From: Tessaracoccus coleopterorum
Lineage (GTDB): Bacteria; Actinomycetota; Actinomycetes; Propionibacteriales; Propionibacteriaceae
Length of the DNA stretch: 64,000 bases
Assembly: GCF_011174705.1 (NCBI RefSeq)
Contig: NZ_JAANIJ010000001.1
Coordinates: 1,488,001-1,552,000, forward strand
Reading direction: 5' to 3'
Made by a program: the position numbers and the translations under genes. Every line of letters starts with the position of its first letter. The first letter of the stretch is position 1. Below, piece after piece: positions 39,468 to 49,763 of this stretch. The notes under the pieces were generated by a model, which was not told the DNA's origin, made no database searches, and worked only from the letters and a program-made list of their open reading frames with translations.

Positions 39468-39594
39468 CGGCAAGCACAACTGGGAGGGGTTTGCGGAGCA
39501 AACGCCCGTACAGTTGAACTGCTTGCCGTAACTCAGTTGTCCGGTATCCTGAATGCAGCGAAGCTCATGGGACCGAAGCAGCCAACTGAGTTAC
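39468..39594. other. oriT: Candidate origin of transfer with nested inverted repeats
   Basis: Three symmetric structures lie directly before mobC: a perfect hairpin GTTTGC-GGA-GCAAAC (39489-39503); around it an imperfect repeat CGGCAAGC-A-CAACTG (39468-39482) against CAGTTG-AACT-GCTTGCCG (39511-39528); and a perfect 12 bp inverted repeat GTAACTCAGTTG (39528-39539) / CAACTGAGTTAC (39583-39594). The position next to MobC and relaxase genes is typical of an oriT or of the MobC operator. Confidence 0.6.
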
Positions 39595-39612
39595 CGAGGG
39601 GAGGTCGAACGC

Positions 39613-40065
39613 ATGACGACGAAGCCAGACGAGGCGCAGCCGAGACGGCGAGGAGGCAGGCGGGCGATCTACCCGAAGCGGGTCGAACTCAGGATGACGC
39701 AGGAATCGTTCGACCTCGCCGAGGAGTCCGCGAAGCGGGCGACCGAGGCGACGGGCCGCACCGTCACCGTCTCGGACGTCATCCGCGCAGCGGTGACCGA
39801 CGGGTGCGCGCGGCTGGCGAGGGAGCAGGCGCAGCCGGTTGCCCCGAGCAGTGTGGAGCCGTGGATGCTGGACGCGCTCGTCGAGGGGATTCAAGATATT
39901 CGCACCGAGGCCAGACGGATCGGCCACAACGTCAACCAGCAGACGAGGGTCGCGCACGCAACGGGCCAGCCGACCGATGACCTCGACGAGGTCAAGGCAC
40001 AGCTCGCGGACATCGACGCGAAGCTCGTGAGGCTGGCGGCGACCATCGCGGGCGTGGACGGTTGA
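39613..40065 (+). CDS. mobC: MobC-like mobilisation protein
   Basis: A 150-residue intact gene with a clear ribosome site (GGGGAGGTC). The N-terminal half (YPKRVELRMTQESFDLAEES) has the pattern of a ribbon-helix-helix DNA-binding domain; the C-terminal ARRIGHNVNQQTRVAHATG is the MobC family signature. It should bind oriT and help the relaxase. It is followed after 4 bp by the relaxase gene. Confidence 0.85.
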   Translation: MTTKPDEAQPRRRGGRRAIYPKRVELRMTQESFDLAEESAKRATEATGRTVTVSDVIRAAVTDGCARLAREQAQPVAPSSVEPWMLDALVEGIQDIRTEARRIGHNVNQQTRVAHATGQPTDDLDEVKAQLADIDAKLVRLAATIAGVDG

Positions 40066-40069
40066 GCTG

Positions 40070-42203
40070 ATGAGGTCCCTTGCAGCGATCGTGGTGACCA
40101 GCCCGACGAGGAACTCGGCGAGGCTGGTCGCGTACGTGCTGACCGAGAAGAAGGGTCAGGCCCAAGGTGATCGGTTCGTCGCCGCGAGTGGCATCAACGG
40201 TGCGATCCCGGAGTTCGCCGAGAAGCAGTTCCGGGACAACCGGAAGCGTTGGGCGAAGGACGGCACGAGGACCGTCAAGGTGCGCTCGGGTACCGACGCG
40301 ACCACCGGTGAGCCGCTCTACCGGGACGCCACCGAGGGTGCCTACGTTCAGGCGTATCACGTCATCCAGTCCTTCGCCCGGGACGGTGAGGGTGCCCTCG
40401 ATCCGAGGATCCCAGGCGTGGGAAGAGGCGCACCAGCTCGGCCAGGAGTTCGCCCGGGAGCTGGCCGGACGGGGTCGTCGTGCGATCGTGGTCACGCAGA
40501 TCGACGGGAGCACCGGCTGCGTGCACAACCACATCGTGCTCGACAGCATCGACCGGACGACCGGCAAGAGCTTCGCGTCGTCGAACGTGAAGCACTCCGT
40601 GCTGGCTGGCACCCACGACGCGCTGCTGACCAAGCATGGCTACGAGCAGATCAACGAGCGCCACTCGACGGGCTGGAGGCTGCAGGAGAAGAGCGAGGAG
40701 CGCGGCCTGGTGAAGCATCGGGAGTGGCGGGCCAGTGATCGTTCCGGGTCGAGCCGTTCAGCGTGGCGGTGTTGAAGGGCCGCATCCAGGCTGTGCTCGG
40801 CGACACCAGCTACGCCGACTTCGACGGCTACGCCGAGGCGCTGGCCAAGGTCGGCGTCCAGGTCGAGAAGCGTGGTGAGAAGGGTCGCGGGCTCACTTAC
40901 GAGATGCTGTGCGAGGGCCCGGATGGTGAGTACGTCAGGTCGAGCCCGAGCCGCCGACGACGGGCTGGAAGGCTTGGGAGGTTCGCGATGCTGGACGCGG
41001 TCGAGCAGGCCCTGGCGCGCAACGTGGAGCTGGCGCGCGAGCAGCAGCAGACCGCGAAGCCGGCACGGCCGATGACGATGGCGCAAATGATCGCGGCGAT
41101 GGATGATCTGGATGCTGTCATGGCCGAGCAGCGGGCCAACACCATCGCGGCGTACCTGGACGATCAGGCACGCGAGCGCCGGACGAGGGAGATGCTGGCC
41201 GAGGCCCTACGGGCCGAGGTGGAGGTGTCCGACGAGACCGTCGAGGAGACCACTATCGACCGCATGGCCCTCGCCGAGCAGGTGTGCCTGGACGCCTCGG
41301 AGCTGCGTCGGTGGAACCTCCGGAGCCCCGATCGGTACGAGATGCGACTTCGCGGGATGGCCGACCAGGACGTCGAGGACGCGATCCGCGCGTGGTACGA
41401 CCTCGACCAACCGGAGACTACCTGGGAGCGCGAGCGGGAGGCCCAGCATGGCGCGCCGGCTACCGCCGGCACGGCTCCGGGGTCGGCCCCGGCTACCGCC
41501 GGCTCCTCCCCGAGATGGCTGCCCCGCTCGCCGACCCGGTGGTCGAGATGAAGGCCCCCGAGCCCGAGACGACGGTGACCGTCGAGACGCCGCAGGTCGT
41601 GCGAGAGGCTGCGGAACCGCAGGCCGAGGAGACGGTCGAGGACAAGGCCGAGGTGCGCGCGCCGGCTACCGCCGGCTCGACGCCGGACCCGCGCCGGCTA
41701 CCGCCGGCACCGGGCCCGAGGTGTCCCCGACCTCCGGGGAGCGGGACGTCACGCCCTACCGGTCGCGTGTACGGAGCCGGAAGCCGACGCGCGAACGCGA
41801 GGAGCCGGCGTGGGACCAGATGGTTGCGATTGACGAGCGTTGGCAGGCGCAGTTGGCCGACGGCCAGGCTGTCGACGGCGGGCTGGTGAAGGGCCTGAGG
41901 GTGAGCACGTTGCAGCGCTACGAGGAGGACCTCGACCCGGCGGTTGCGTACGAACTCTGGCGGCGAGCGGCGAAGCTGGCCGAGGCGAAGAGGGTCCGCG
42001 AGATTCGGCAGAACGAGGAGTTGGCCGCGGCGATGCGCGCCGAGGTCGACGCCGGCGACCTCGCCTGGAGCGGCGAGCCGACGACCCTGGAGGACCTGAA
42101 GGTGGTGGCCACCAGGGGGCTGACGTCGCGGGAGAAGGCGCTCAAGCAGTTCAACGAGCCCGTCCTCGAGACGCGTCCCGAGGACGGCGAGCTGGAGCAC
42201 TGA
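40070..42203 (+). CDS. Relaxase/mobilisation nuclease, several frameshifts
   Basis: N-terminal relaxase domain: RNSARLVAYVLTEKKGQAQG, AYVQAYHVIQSFARDGEGAL and the metal-binding histidines in TQIDGSTGCVHNHIVLDSI, as in MOBP-like enzymes that nick oriT through a tyrosine. The domain continues to about residue 300; then comes a long helical, Glu-rich region, a Pro/Ala/Thr linker with four PATAG units, and a C-terminal domain (WDQMVAIDERWQAQLADGQA to DGELEH). Frame changes lie near 40410, 40745, 40940, 41530 and 41695. About 715 residues if a single gene; a second start near 41516 is possible. Confidence 0.82.
41455..41708 (+). repeat. Four hairpin repeats encoding PATAG inside the relaxase gene
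   Basis: GCCGGC-TACC-GCCGGC or a near copy occurs at 41455-41470, 41488-41503 (first base differs), 41661-41676 and 41693-41708. Each is a 6 bp palindromic stem with a TACC loop and, in the main frame, codes for Pro-Ala-Thr-Ala-Gly. Confidence 0.85.
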
Positions 42204-42216
42204 CGCCAGACGGAGA

Positions 42217-42237
42217 CCCCGCCCCAACGGGGCGGGG
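42217..42237. terminator. Bidirectional terminator hairpin
   Basis: CCCCGCCCC-AAC-GGGGCGGGG is a perfect 9 bp stem located 14 bp after the relaxase stop and 8 bp from the end of the convergent small gene. Without a T run, but placed exactly between convergent genes. Confidence 0.7.
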
Positions 42238-42244
42238 CCATGGC

Positions 42245-42436
42245 TCATCGCCTCGACGAGACCGTCGCCATGAGGCGATCGAGCTGATCTCGGATCGACA
42301 TCAGACGCTCGAACTCGGTGTCGTTCAGCACGTCCGATCCAGTGCACGGAGCGGTCGTGTCGCACAACCCGTCAAGGATCAGCACTACCACTCCCAACGT
42401 GCCCAACACGCGACCCTTCTCTTCAGCGCGGGTCAT
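42245..42436 (-). CDS. Small hypothetical protein with one hydrophobic segment
   Basis: A 63-residue frame starting MTRAEEKGRVLGTLGVVVLI; its ATG overlaps the stop of the upstream DUF4192 gene as ATGA (42433-42436), which supports that it is translated. Hydrophobic residues 11-23 may form a short membrane segment. Not recognised. Confidence 0.5.
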   Translation of the reverse strand: MTRAEEKGRVLGTLGVVVLILDGLCDTTAPCTGSDVLNDTEFERLMSIRDQLDRLMATVSSRR

Positions 42437-43370
42437 GCCGGAACACCCGGCTCCAGGCGCATCGCGAAGTCGTCCCACAACAGCGGTGGGAGGCACTCCA
42501 CCACCGCGTGGTTGAGCACCCGCAGCATTGGGTGGTCGCGGTCCAGCTCGGTGAGCTGGTCGATGCAAGCGTTGACCAGCGCCCCCTCCCCGGCCGCCCA
42601 CGCGGCGCAGCCGGCGGCCACCAGCGGCAGGACAGCGACGGGTCCCTCGGAGGCGCGGACGACCTCGGCCCAGTACGCGAGCCACATCTTTGAGTTCGTT
42701 GTGCGGATGCGAGCGAGGACGGGCTCGACGGCGGAGTGGTCCATGCCGAGCGCGGCGATCCGGCCGAGGTTGACTGGCTGGCCTGCCTCCCACTGGTCGA
42801 GGGCCTCCACGACGGCCCGGACGATGCCGGAGCCGGACATGTGGGCCATCTCCGCTTGGGTGCTGGCGAAGGCCTCGTCGAAGCCTTCCGGGAGGGCCCC
42901 GGAGCCGGCTTCGAGCTGCGCGACGATCTCGGATCGGGAAGCGGCGAGCACGTTCCCGTTGTAGATGCGTTGGCAGCTGATCGGGTCGCTGGCGACCTCG
43001 TCGAGGCTGCCGCTCTGGCCGGAGACAAGCGAGGTGTAGCTTTCGGCTCCCACCATGACGTGCTCCAGCAGCTCGACACCCTGGCTGGCGAGGTGGGCCA
43101 CCAGACGCTCGATGAGCGGTAGGTGGCGTGGATCGGGCTGGTAGCTGACGACGATGAAGCCGTTGGCCCGGTCTGTGCCACAGCTCGCGACATCTGGTGG
43201 TCGAGCTTGACGTCGGTGAGGCCGTCGAGATCGGTCCGTGCGGTGATTCTGACGATGTGGTCTTGCAGGAGGCTCACGACGGCGCTACGGCTCGGCCGGA
43301 AGCCGAGCTGGAACTCGTTGAGGGCGATGAGGCTGGCGCCGTTGGTGGCGCGCAGTGCGGGTACGGTCAT
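42433..43370 (-). CDS. DUF4192 family protein, frameshift
   Basis: About 312 residues. The N-terminus SLIALNEFQLGFRPSRSAVV is the typical DUF4192 opening, and the motif VSYQPDPRHLPLIERLVAHL (after correcting a frame change near 43190) and ELLEHVMVGAESYTSL follow. The family is common in actinobacterial chromosomes and plasmids; its function is unknown. The start lies 1 bp after the dprA stop, so these genes form an operon. Confidence 0.75.
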
Positions 43371-43371
43371 G

Positions 43372-44266
43372 TCAGTTCTCCTCGGTGGTTATGGCAGTGC
43401 AGTCGACGAGGACGTCGTGGGTGGACGTGACGAGCCGGGCCCGGCCGTCACGGATGAGCTGGTGGGGAAGCTGCGAGGTGGCGCTGGTCACCGGCCCGGG
43501 CACGGCGAACAGCCCGCGGCCGAGGTTCTCCGCCCAGGTGGCCGACCAGCCAGCGTTGGAGCGCCTCGCGGCCTCGACGACGACCGTGCCGCAGGCCAGG
43601 GCTGCCAGCAGGCGAGCCGAGGCCAGGAAGCCGGCCCGTGACGGCGGTGTGCCGGGCGGCTGCTCGGCAACCACGGTGCCGCGCTCCTTGGCGGTGGCCA
43701 CGAGGGACTCCGATGCCCGCGGGTAGACCGCGTCGATCCCGAGGCCAGCACGACGAGCGCGTTGCCGCCGGCGGCCAGGGTGCCGCGCAGGGCCGCGGTC
43801 GGGATCCCGTAGGACGAGGTGGTCACGACCGAGTGGCCGCGCTCGGCCAGCTCGGCAGCCATCTCGCGGGCGACGTTGTCGCCGTAGGCGGTCGAGGCCC
43901 GCGACCCGGTGATCGCCACCGGCTCGTTGGCGGCCAGCAGGGACTCCCCGGCCAGCCACAGGCCCAGCGGCGCCCAGGGGCCGCCCAGGTGAGGTGCATC
44001 GAGCTCATCGAGGGCGACTGGCCACTCCTCGTCGCCGGGGACGACGAAGCGCGCGCCAGCGCGCTCGGTGCCCACCAGGACAGCGTCGATGTCGAGGTGC
44101 CGGGCCTTGTGGCCGGCTCCGGTGTCCTGGGCCATCAGCCGCAGCCAGCCCTCCACCGGGCCGCGCTCGGCGGCCACCCGGGCCACCTCGGAATCGTAGG
44201 GACGGGCGACACAAGCCAGCGCCAGGCGGGCGGTGCGCTCGGTGAGTACGGGGCGGAGACAGGCAT
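43372..44266 (-). CDS. DprA/Smf-like DNA-processing protein, two frameshifts
   Basis: Rossmann-like DNA-binding protein. Signatures: PLGLWLAGESLLAANEPVAI, TGSRASTAYGDNVAREMAAE, SVVTTSSYGIPTAALRGTLA, GIDAVYPRASESLV and FAVPGPVTSATSQLPHQLI. Chromosomal DprA loads RecA on incoming single strands; carried on a mobile element it may protect or process transferred single-stranded DNA. The start is inferred at 44266 (MPVSAPVLTERTARLAL after one added C near 44250); another frame change is near 43745. About 298 residues. Confidence 0.82.
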
Positions 44267-44403
44267 GAGCCCTCCTTCGGGACGGACGGGGCGCGCGGAT
44301 CGACACCCTCGGTCGCGCCCCCGGCCGGGCTCCGCCCGGCGAGGCCCACCACCTGCAAACGCAAGACCCCGCGGCGCTGGGCCACGGGGTCTGGTGGGGT
44401 CGC

Positions 44404-44884
44404 TCAGGCCGGCTGGGCGGCCTTCTGGCGGCGCTGGCGGCCTTGGGAGCCGGCTGCGCCTCCTCGGTCGGCTCGGGCGCCGTGGCGGCCTCAGAGGCCT
44501 GCTGAGCCTCGCGCAGGCGGCGGGCCAGCCGATCCAGGGTCACCGCACGCGATTCGAGCGGGTTGGCCGACTCGATCCTCAGGTACTGCTTGTAGATGAT
44601 CTCGCCGGTGGCCGGGTGCGGGTATTCCTCCGAGCGCATGGTGTACGCGAACTGGACGAGGTCGCCCTGGTGGAGGTAGTCGAAGATGCCCAGGCCCATG
44701 GTCTGGGCCGAGACGAAGGTCTCCAGCGAGATGCGGTCGGAGTCACGCTGCCCGGCGCGGTTCTTGAAGTTCCGCCGCGTGTAGATGGTGACGAAGACCT
44801 TCTTGCTGCCGTCCTCGTTGGTGAAGGAGATCGGGTCAGCGGCGAGGTGGCCGGTGATCGAGCCGTTGTTCGCGGGTTGGTCAT
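44404..44884 (-). CDS. ssb: Single-stranded DNA-binding protein, two frameshifts
   Basis: OB-fold SSB: NNGSITGHLAADPISFTNED, KKVFVTIYTRRNFKNRAGQR, ISLETFVSAQTMGLGIFDYL, GDLVQFAYTMRSEEYPHP. The C-terminal Ala/Pro/Glu-rich tail lacks a clear acidic DDDIPF-type tip. One base is missing near 44866 (start region) and one near 44425 (end). About 160 residues. Together with DprA it forms a single-strand handling set on the element. Confidence 0.8.
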
Positions 44885-44949
44885 GATTGCGCTCCTCGTG
44901 GTCGAAGGTTCTGTGTCGATGGTTGTCCCGGACCAGCACTGCTGGTCCC

Positions 44950-45316
44950 CTACTGTCCTGTCAGGCCGAGTTCGATGGCGTGTGAGGTGAGCAGACGCCA
45001 CAACGGGATCCTGGGCTGATCAGGCGCTCGATGTGGCCCGAGGCGCTGTAGGCGACGAGCCGCGCGCGCGAGATCGTGTCGTCGCGGTCGACGATCGCCT
45101 CGGCGTAGACGCCAGGGCCACCGGTGGACAAGGTGATCCGCACGGCCCGCAACGGAACCGCTTCCATGACCGACTGCCAGATCGCTGTGCCTGGGTCTTG
45201 GAGTTCGCCGGAGCCGTCGTCGTAGGGCGGCACTCATCCATGGCGGCGATCAGCTCAGCCCAGACCTCCTCGGTTCTGTCGAGCTGGTGTTCAAGGTAGG
45301 TCTGGTCGTCGGACAT
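44950..45316 (-). CDS. Small hypothetical protein, frameshift
   Basis: About 122 residues starting MSDDQTYLEHQLDRTEEVWA with a good ribosome site upstream (AGGAGGGCTC). A middle part reads TAIWQSVMEAVPLRAVRITL and YAEAIVDRDDTISRARLVAY; the end is LLTSHAIELGLTGQ. Frame changes near 45230 and 45010. No family recognised; first gene of the leftward operon of the element. Confidence 0.5.
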
Positions 45317-45424
45317 GGTTGAGCCCTCCTGCTCTCGTGTGAGTTCAGAAGGGCTCCCGGCACAGCTTCAGCTGTGCTGCTGCGGCGCTGCAGGTGCGCT
45401 GTCGCTGCCTGCCATGTCTCGGTT

Positions 45425-45443
45425 TGTATCAGCCACTGATACA
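45425..45443. promoter_or_regulatory. Perfect inverted repeat in the hsd promoter region
   Basis: TGTATCAG-CCA-CTGATACA, 8 bp arms with a 3 bp spacer, lies about 100 bp before the first hsdM gene and about 110 bp before the divergent small gene. It looks like an operator for a dimeric repressor, perhaps the XRE-type protein at the end of the hsd operon. Confidence 0.6.
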
Positions 45444-45543
45444 CTCCGAAGCAGTGCGAGGCATGGTCCGCTCCACTGTCAGTGGCAACTGGCAGGATCA
45501 GCTCTGAAGTTGGCCAGGTACGAGGAAGGTCGCGGTTCGAGGT

Positions 45544-47100
45544 ATGAACGAAGAAGAAGCAAGGGCGATCGCGCGCGGTCTGATCCCAGGCAATGCGAGT
45601 CCCGTGACGCTGTCCGAGCTGGAGAGCTACCTGGCCGAGGCTGCAAACCTGTTGCGGGGATCGATCGACCAAGCCGACTTCAAGGCGTACATCTTCCCGT
45701 TGATGTTCTTCAAGCGGATCAGCGACGTGTACCTGGAGGAGTACGGAGAGGCCTTGGCCGACTCCGGTGGCGACCACGAGTTCGCATCGTTTAGGGAGAA
45801 CCATCGTTTCGCCATCCCGGAGGGCTGCTTGTGGGACGACGTGCGGGCGCGGACCGAGAACATCGGAACAGCGCTGCAGACGGCGTTCCGGGAGATCGAG
45901 AAGGCGAATCCCGAGACGCTGTACGGCATCTTCGGCCACGCGAGCTGGACCAACAAGGACAAGCTGTCCGACGCCAAGCTGGCCGCCCTCATCGAGCACT
46001 TCTCCACCAAGGCGCTGACCAATGCAGCGGTCGCCCCGGACGTGTTCGGCAATGCCTACGAGTACCTGATCAAGCGGTTCGCTGACCAGTCGAACAAGAA
46101 GGCCGGGGAGTACTACACCCCGCGTTCGGTCGTCGGGCTGCTGGTCGACATGCTCGACCCCGGGAGGGTGAGACGGTCTACGACCCCGCTTGCGGCACCG
46201 GCGGCATGCTCATCGAGGTCATCGAACACGTCAAGCGTGCCGGCGGCAACGCGAGGCGGCTGTGGGGCAAGCTGTACGGCCAGGAGAAGGTCTTGGCCAC
46301 CTCGGGCATCGCCCGGATGAACCTGCTGCTGCACGGCGTGGAGGACTTCCACATCGCCCGCGAGGACACGTTGCGCACACCGGCGTTCTACACCGGCAAC
46401 CGACTGGCCCAGTTCGACTGCGTGGTCGCGAACCCACCTTCTCGCTCAAGAAGTGGGGCGACGTCGAGTGGACCACCGACCCGTGGGGTCGCAACAAGCT
46501 GGGTGGCGTCCCGCCGAAGGGCTATGCCGACTGGGCGTGGGTCCAGCACATGATCACCTCGGCGCGGCCAGGTGTGGGCCGCATCGCCGTGGTGCTCCCC
46601 AGGGGCGTTGTTCCGACAGGGCGCGGAGGCCCGTATCCGGGAGCACGTGCTCAAGGCGGACCTCATCGAGGCTGTGATCGGCTTGGCCCCTAACTTGTTT
46701 TACGGCACGGGGCTGGCCGCCTGCGTCTTGGTGCTTCGCACCGAGAAGGCCCGTGAGAAGAGCGGCAAGATCTTGTTCATCAACGGTGAGTCGTTGTTCA
46801 AGCGAGGCCGGAACCAGAACACCTTGGAGCCCGAGCACGCGAGGGCGCTGCTGGAGACTTACCAGGGTTCTCCGACGTCGAGGGTTGGCACACGTGGCTG
46901 ACCTGGGCGAGATCGAGGCCAACAGCTTCAACCTGAACATCCCGCTGTACGTCGCGCCCGTCGACGACGGCGAGCAGATCACACTCAGCGACGCGCTGGC
47001 AGAACTGGAATCAGCGCATGCCGCGGTGAACGAGACCAGAGCCGCGCTGGAGGCCGAGCTGGCGAAGTGGGGCCTCGGCTTGGAAGGAGCCAACGCATGA
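45544..47100 (+). CDS. hsdM: Type I restriction-modification methyltransferase subunit, first copy
   Basis: N6-adenine methyltransferase. N-terminal HsdM_N domain (SELESYLAEAANLLRGSIDQ, ADFKAYIFPLMFFKRISDVY), SAM-binding VYDPACGTGGMLIEVIEHV, catalytic VVANPPFSLKKW (NPPF). C-terminal part ends LAKWGLGLEGANA. About 520 residues. Frame changes at about 46168, 46440, 46602, 46612, 46866 and 46885 look like single missing bases. Stop overlaps the next hsdM start (ATGA). Confidence 0.92.
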
Positions 47101-48589
47101 GCGAGCGCATCACCCAGCGCGAGCTGGAGACGTACCTGTGGGCGCAGCGGTGGTGCTGCGCGGCCTGATCGACGCCGGCGACTACAAGCAGTACATCTTC
47201 CCGCTGGTGTTCCTCAAGCGTCTCTCCGACGTCTACGACGAGGAGCAGACTGCGGCCTTGGCGATGTACGAGGGCGACGAGGACCTGGCGAACCTGCCGG
47301 AGAACCACCGGTTTGTGATCCCGGACGGAGCTCACTGGGCAGACGTGCGAAAGGTTACCCAGAACATCGGGGCTGCGGTGCTGAAGGCGATGCGAGCGAT
47401 TGAGAGTGCGAACCCGGACTCGCTGCCGGGCGTGTTCGGCGACGGCGACTGGGGAAACAAGAACCTGTTGTCGGACTCGACGTTGTCGGACCTGATCGAG
47501 CACTTCTCGACCCAGACGCTGTCGATCGCCAATCTGCCCGAAGACGAGCTCGGCAACGGGTATGAGTTCCTGATCAAGAAGTTTGCTGATGACTCCGGCC
47601 ACACGGCCCAGGAGTTCTACACCAACCGCACGCTGGTGCACCTGATGACGCAGATGCTCAAGCCTGAGTCGGGCGAGTCGGTCTACGACCCCACCTGCGG
47701 CACCGGCGGCATGCTGATCTCGACGGCCGCTGAGCTGAAGAAGCAGGGCAAGGAATGGCGCAACCTCCGGTTGTACGGCCAGGAGCTGAACTACGGGACC
47801 TCGGCTATCGCGCGGATGAACCTGTTCCTGCACGGCATCGAAGACGGCCTGATCGCCCACGGCGATGTGCTCGGGCGACCGGCGTTCCACGACAGCAAGG
47901 GTGCGCTGCAGAAGTTCGACGTGGTGCTGGCCAACCCGCCGTACTCGATCAAGGCCTGGAACCGGGCTGCGTTCGTGAAGGATCCGTACGGCCGCAACAT
48001 GTGGGGCACGCCCCCGCAGGGTCGCGCCGACTACGCTTTCTTCCAGCACATCGCCAAGAGCCTCGACCCGCACACCGGCCGCGCAGCGATCCTGTTCCCG
48101 CACGGCGTGCTGTTCCGTCGTGAGGAGGCTGCGCTGCGCGAGGCGCTGGTGAAGACCGACCTCGTCGAGTGTGTGCTGGGCCTGGGGCCCGGCCTGTTCT
48201 ACAACTCGCCTATGGAGGCCGTGGTCATCACGCTGCGCGCTAGGAAGCCCGTGTCTCAGCAAGGCAAGGCGCTCTTCATCAACGCCGTGAACGAGGTGGC
48301 ACGCGAGCAGGCACAGTCGTTCCTGCGCGAGCGGCACCAGGAGAAGATCCTCGGCGCCTACCAGGGCTTCGCTGATGTGGAGGGCTTCGCCGCGGTGGCG
48401 ACGATGGACCAGATCGCCGACAAGGGCTACAGCCTTGCCATCCCGCTCTACGTTTCCGGCGCCAAAGCTGCGTTGTCTGGTGACGAGCTGGGCGTGGCGG
48501 ATGCGCTGGAACTGTGGCGTGAGGCGAGCAACGGGGCGGACGCCTCGATCGAGAGCGTGCTGGGCATGCTGCGGAAGGAGGCCTCCTGA
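47097..48589 (+). CDS. hsdM: Type I restriction-modification methyltransferase subunit, second copy
   Basis: A second complete HsdM of about 498 residues, clearly different from the first. Signatures: LIDAGDYKQYIFPLVFLKRL, SAM site VYDPTCGTGGMLISTAAELK, catalytic VVLANPPYSIKAW (NPPY). The first codons (MSERITQRELETYLW) run into an early stop unless one G is added near 47138. Its TGA shares a base with the hsdS ATG (TGATG). Two intact M genes before one S gene is unusual. Confidence 0.92.
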
Positions 48590-49763
48590 TGAGCCTCAAC
48601 CTGGACAAGAGCACGTGGCGCCGGGTGAAGTTCGGCGATGTCATCGACTCGATCACCGATCGGGTTGACGACCCCTCGTCTGCCGGAGTCGACCGCTACG
48701 TCGGCCTTGAGCACCTCGATCCCGGCGTGCTCACGGTCGAACGGTGGGACAGCCCCGACAAGGTGGAAGCGCAGAAGCTGCGTTTTCAGCCGGGTGACGT
48801 CATCTTCGGGCGCCGACGCGCTTATCAGAAGAAGGTTGCTCGGGCTGACTTCGAGGGATCTGCTCAGCGCATGCGTTGGTTCTCAGGGCGAAGTCGGGGC
48901 TCATGCACCCGGACTTTCTGCCGGTGTTCCTCGCCAGCGACTACTTCCTTGACCGAGCCATCGGTATCTCAGTCGGTTCGCTCTCTCCGACGGTCAACTG
49001 GCGCGATCTGAAGGTTCAAGAGTTCGACCTACCGCCCGTCCCCGAACAGGAGCGGCTCGCGGACCTGCTGTGGGCGGTGGAGCGGCACCATCGGTCACTA
49101 TCGAACCGACAGTCAGCTGCCGCCGTTTCACGGTCGACGTGGCTCGACCAGATGCTTGCGTCGGGGCTTGGGAAAGGCGCCCGATTTCAAGCCTGGTGCT
49201 CGCTGGACCGACCAACGGTAAGTCGGCTCCGGGTAATGATGAGGGCGTGGTGTGCCCACGCTTAGCATCAGCGCCGTCAGGGACGGTCGCGTCGTGGGCG
49301 GGTCATCTGTGAAGTATATGGATGTCACCCCCGAGTCGGTGGCGAACTTTGTCATCGAGGAGAACGATTTCCTGATTGTGAGGGGCAACGGAAACAAGTC
49401 GCTGACCGGCCTCGGAGGTTTGGCGGTGGGCGGACTACCCGATGGATGCGTCTATCCAGACCTTCTGATCCGTTTGCGGTTCGATCGAGCGCAGATACTC
49501 CCTGCGTTCGCATGTGCGCAGTGGAACTCCGCAGCGGCCCATGCGGCACTGCTGCGGAACGCGAAGTCGACCAACGGTATCTGGAAGATCAACGGCCAGG
49601 ATATTAAGACCCATGCGCTCGTGACTCCCCTATCCCGGAACAGCGAGCGATTCTGACACGTGATGCAACTTTTCAAGAGGGCGCGGGTGCCGACGGCGCT
49701 GAGCTGGAGAATCTGACGGCTCTTCGAGCCTCCCTCCTCAACGAGATCTTCGGAGGCAACTGA
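48589..49763 (+). CDS. hsdS: Type I restriction-modification specificity subunit, several frameshifts
   Basis: Sequence-recognition subunit. First half: WRRVKFGDVIDSITDRVDDP, KLRFQPGDVIFGRRRAYQKK, SLSPTVNWRDLKVQEFDLPP with the VPEQERLADLLWAVE conserved helix; second half: SANFVIEENDF-type strands (FVIEENDFLIVRGNGNKSLT), NGIWKINGQDIKTH and a closing LTALRASLLNEIFGGN helix. The two half-repeats are the normal HsdS design. Frame changes near 48865, 49200 and 49640. About 390 residues. Recognition sequence cannot be read from it. Confidence 0.88.
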
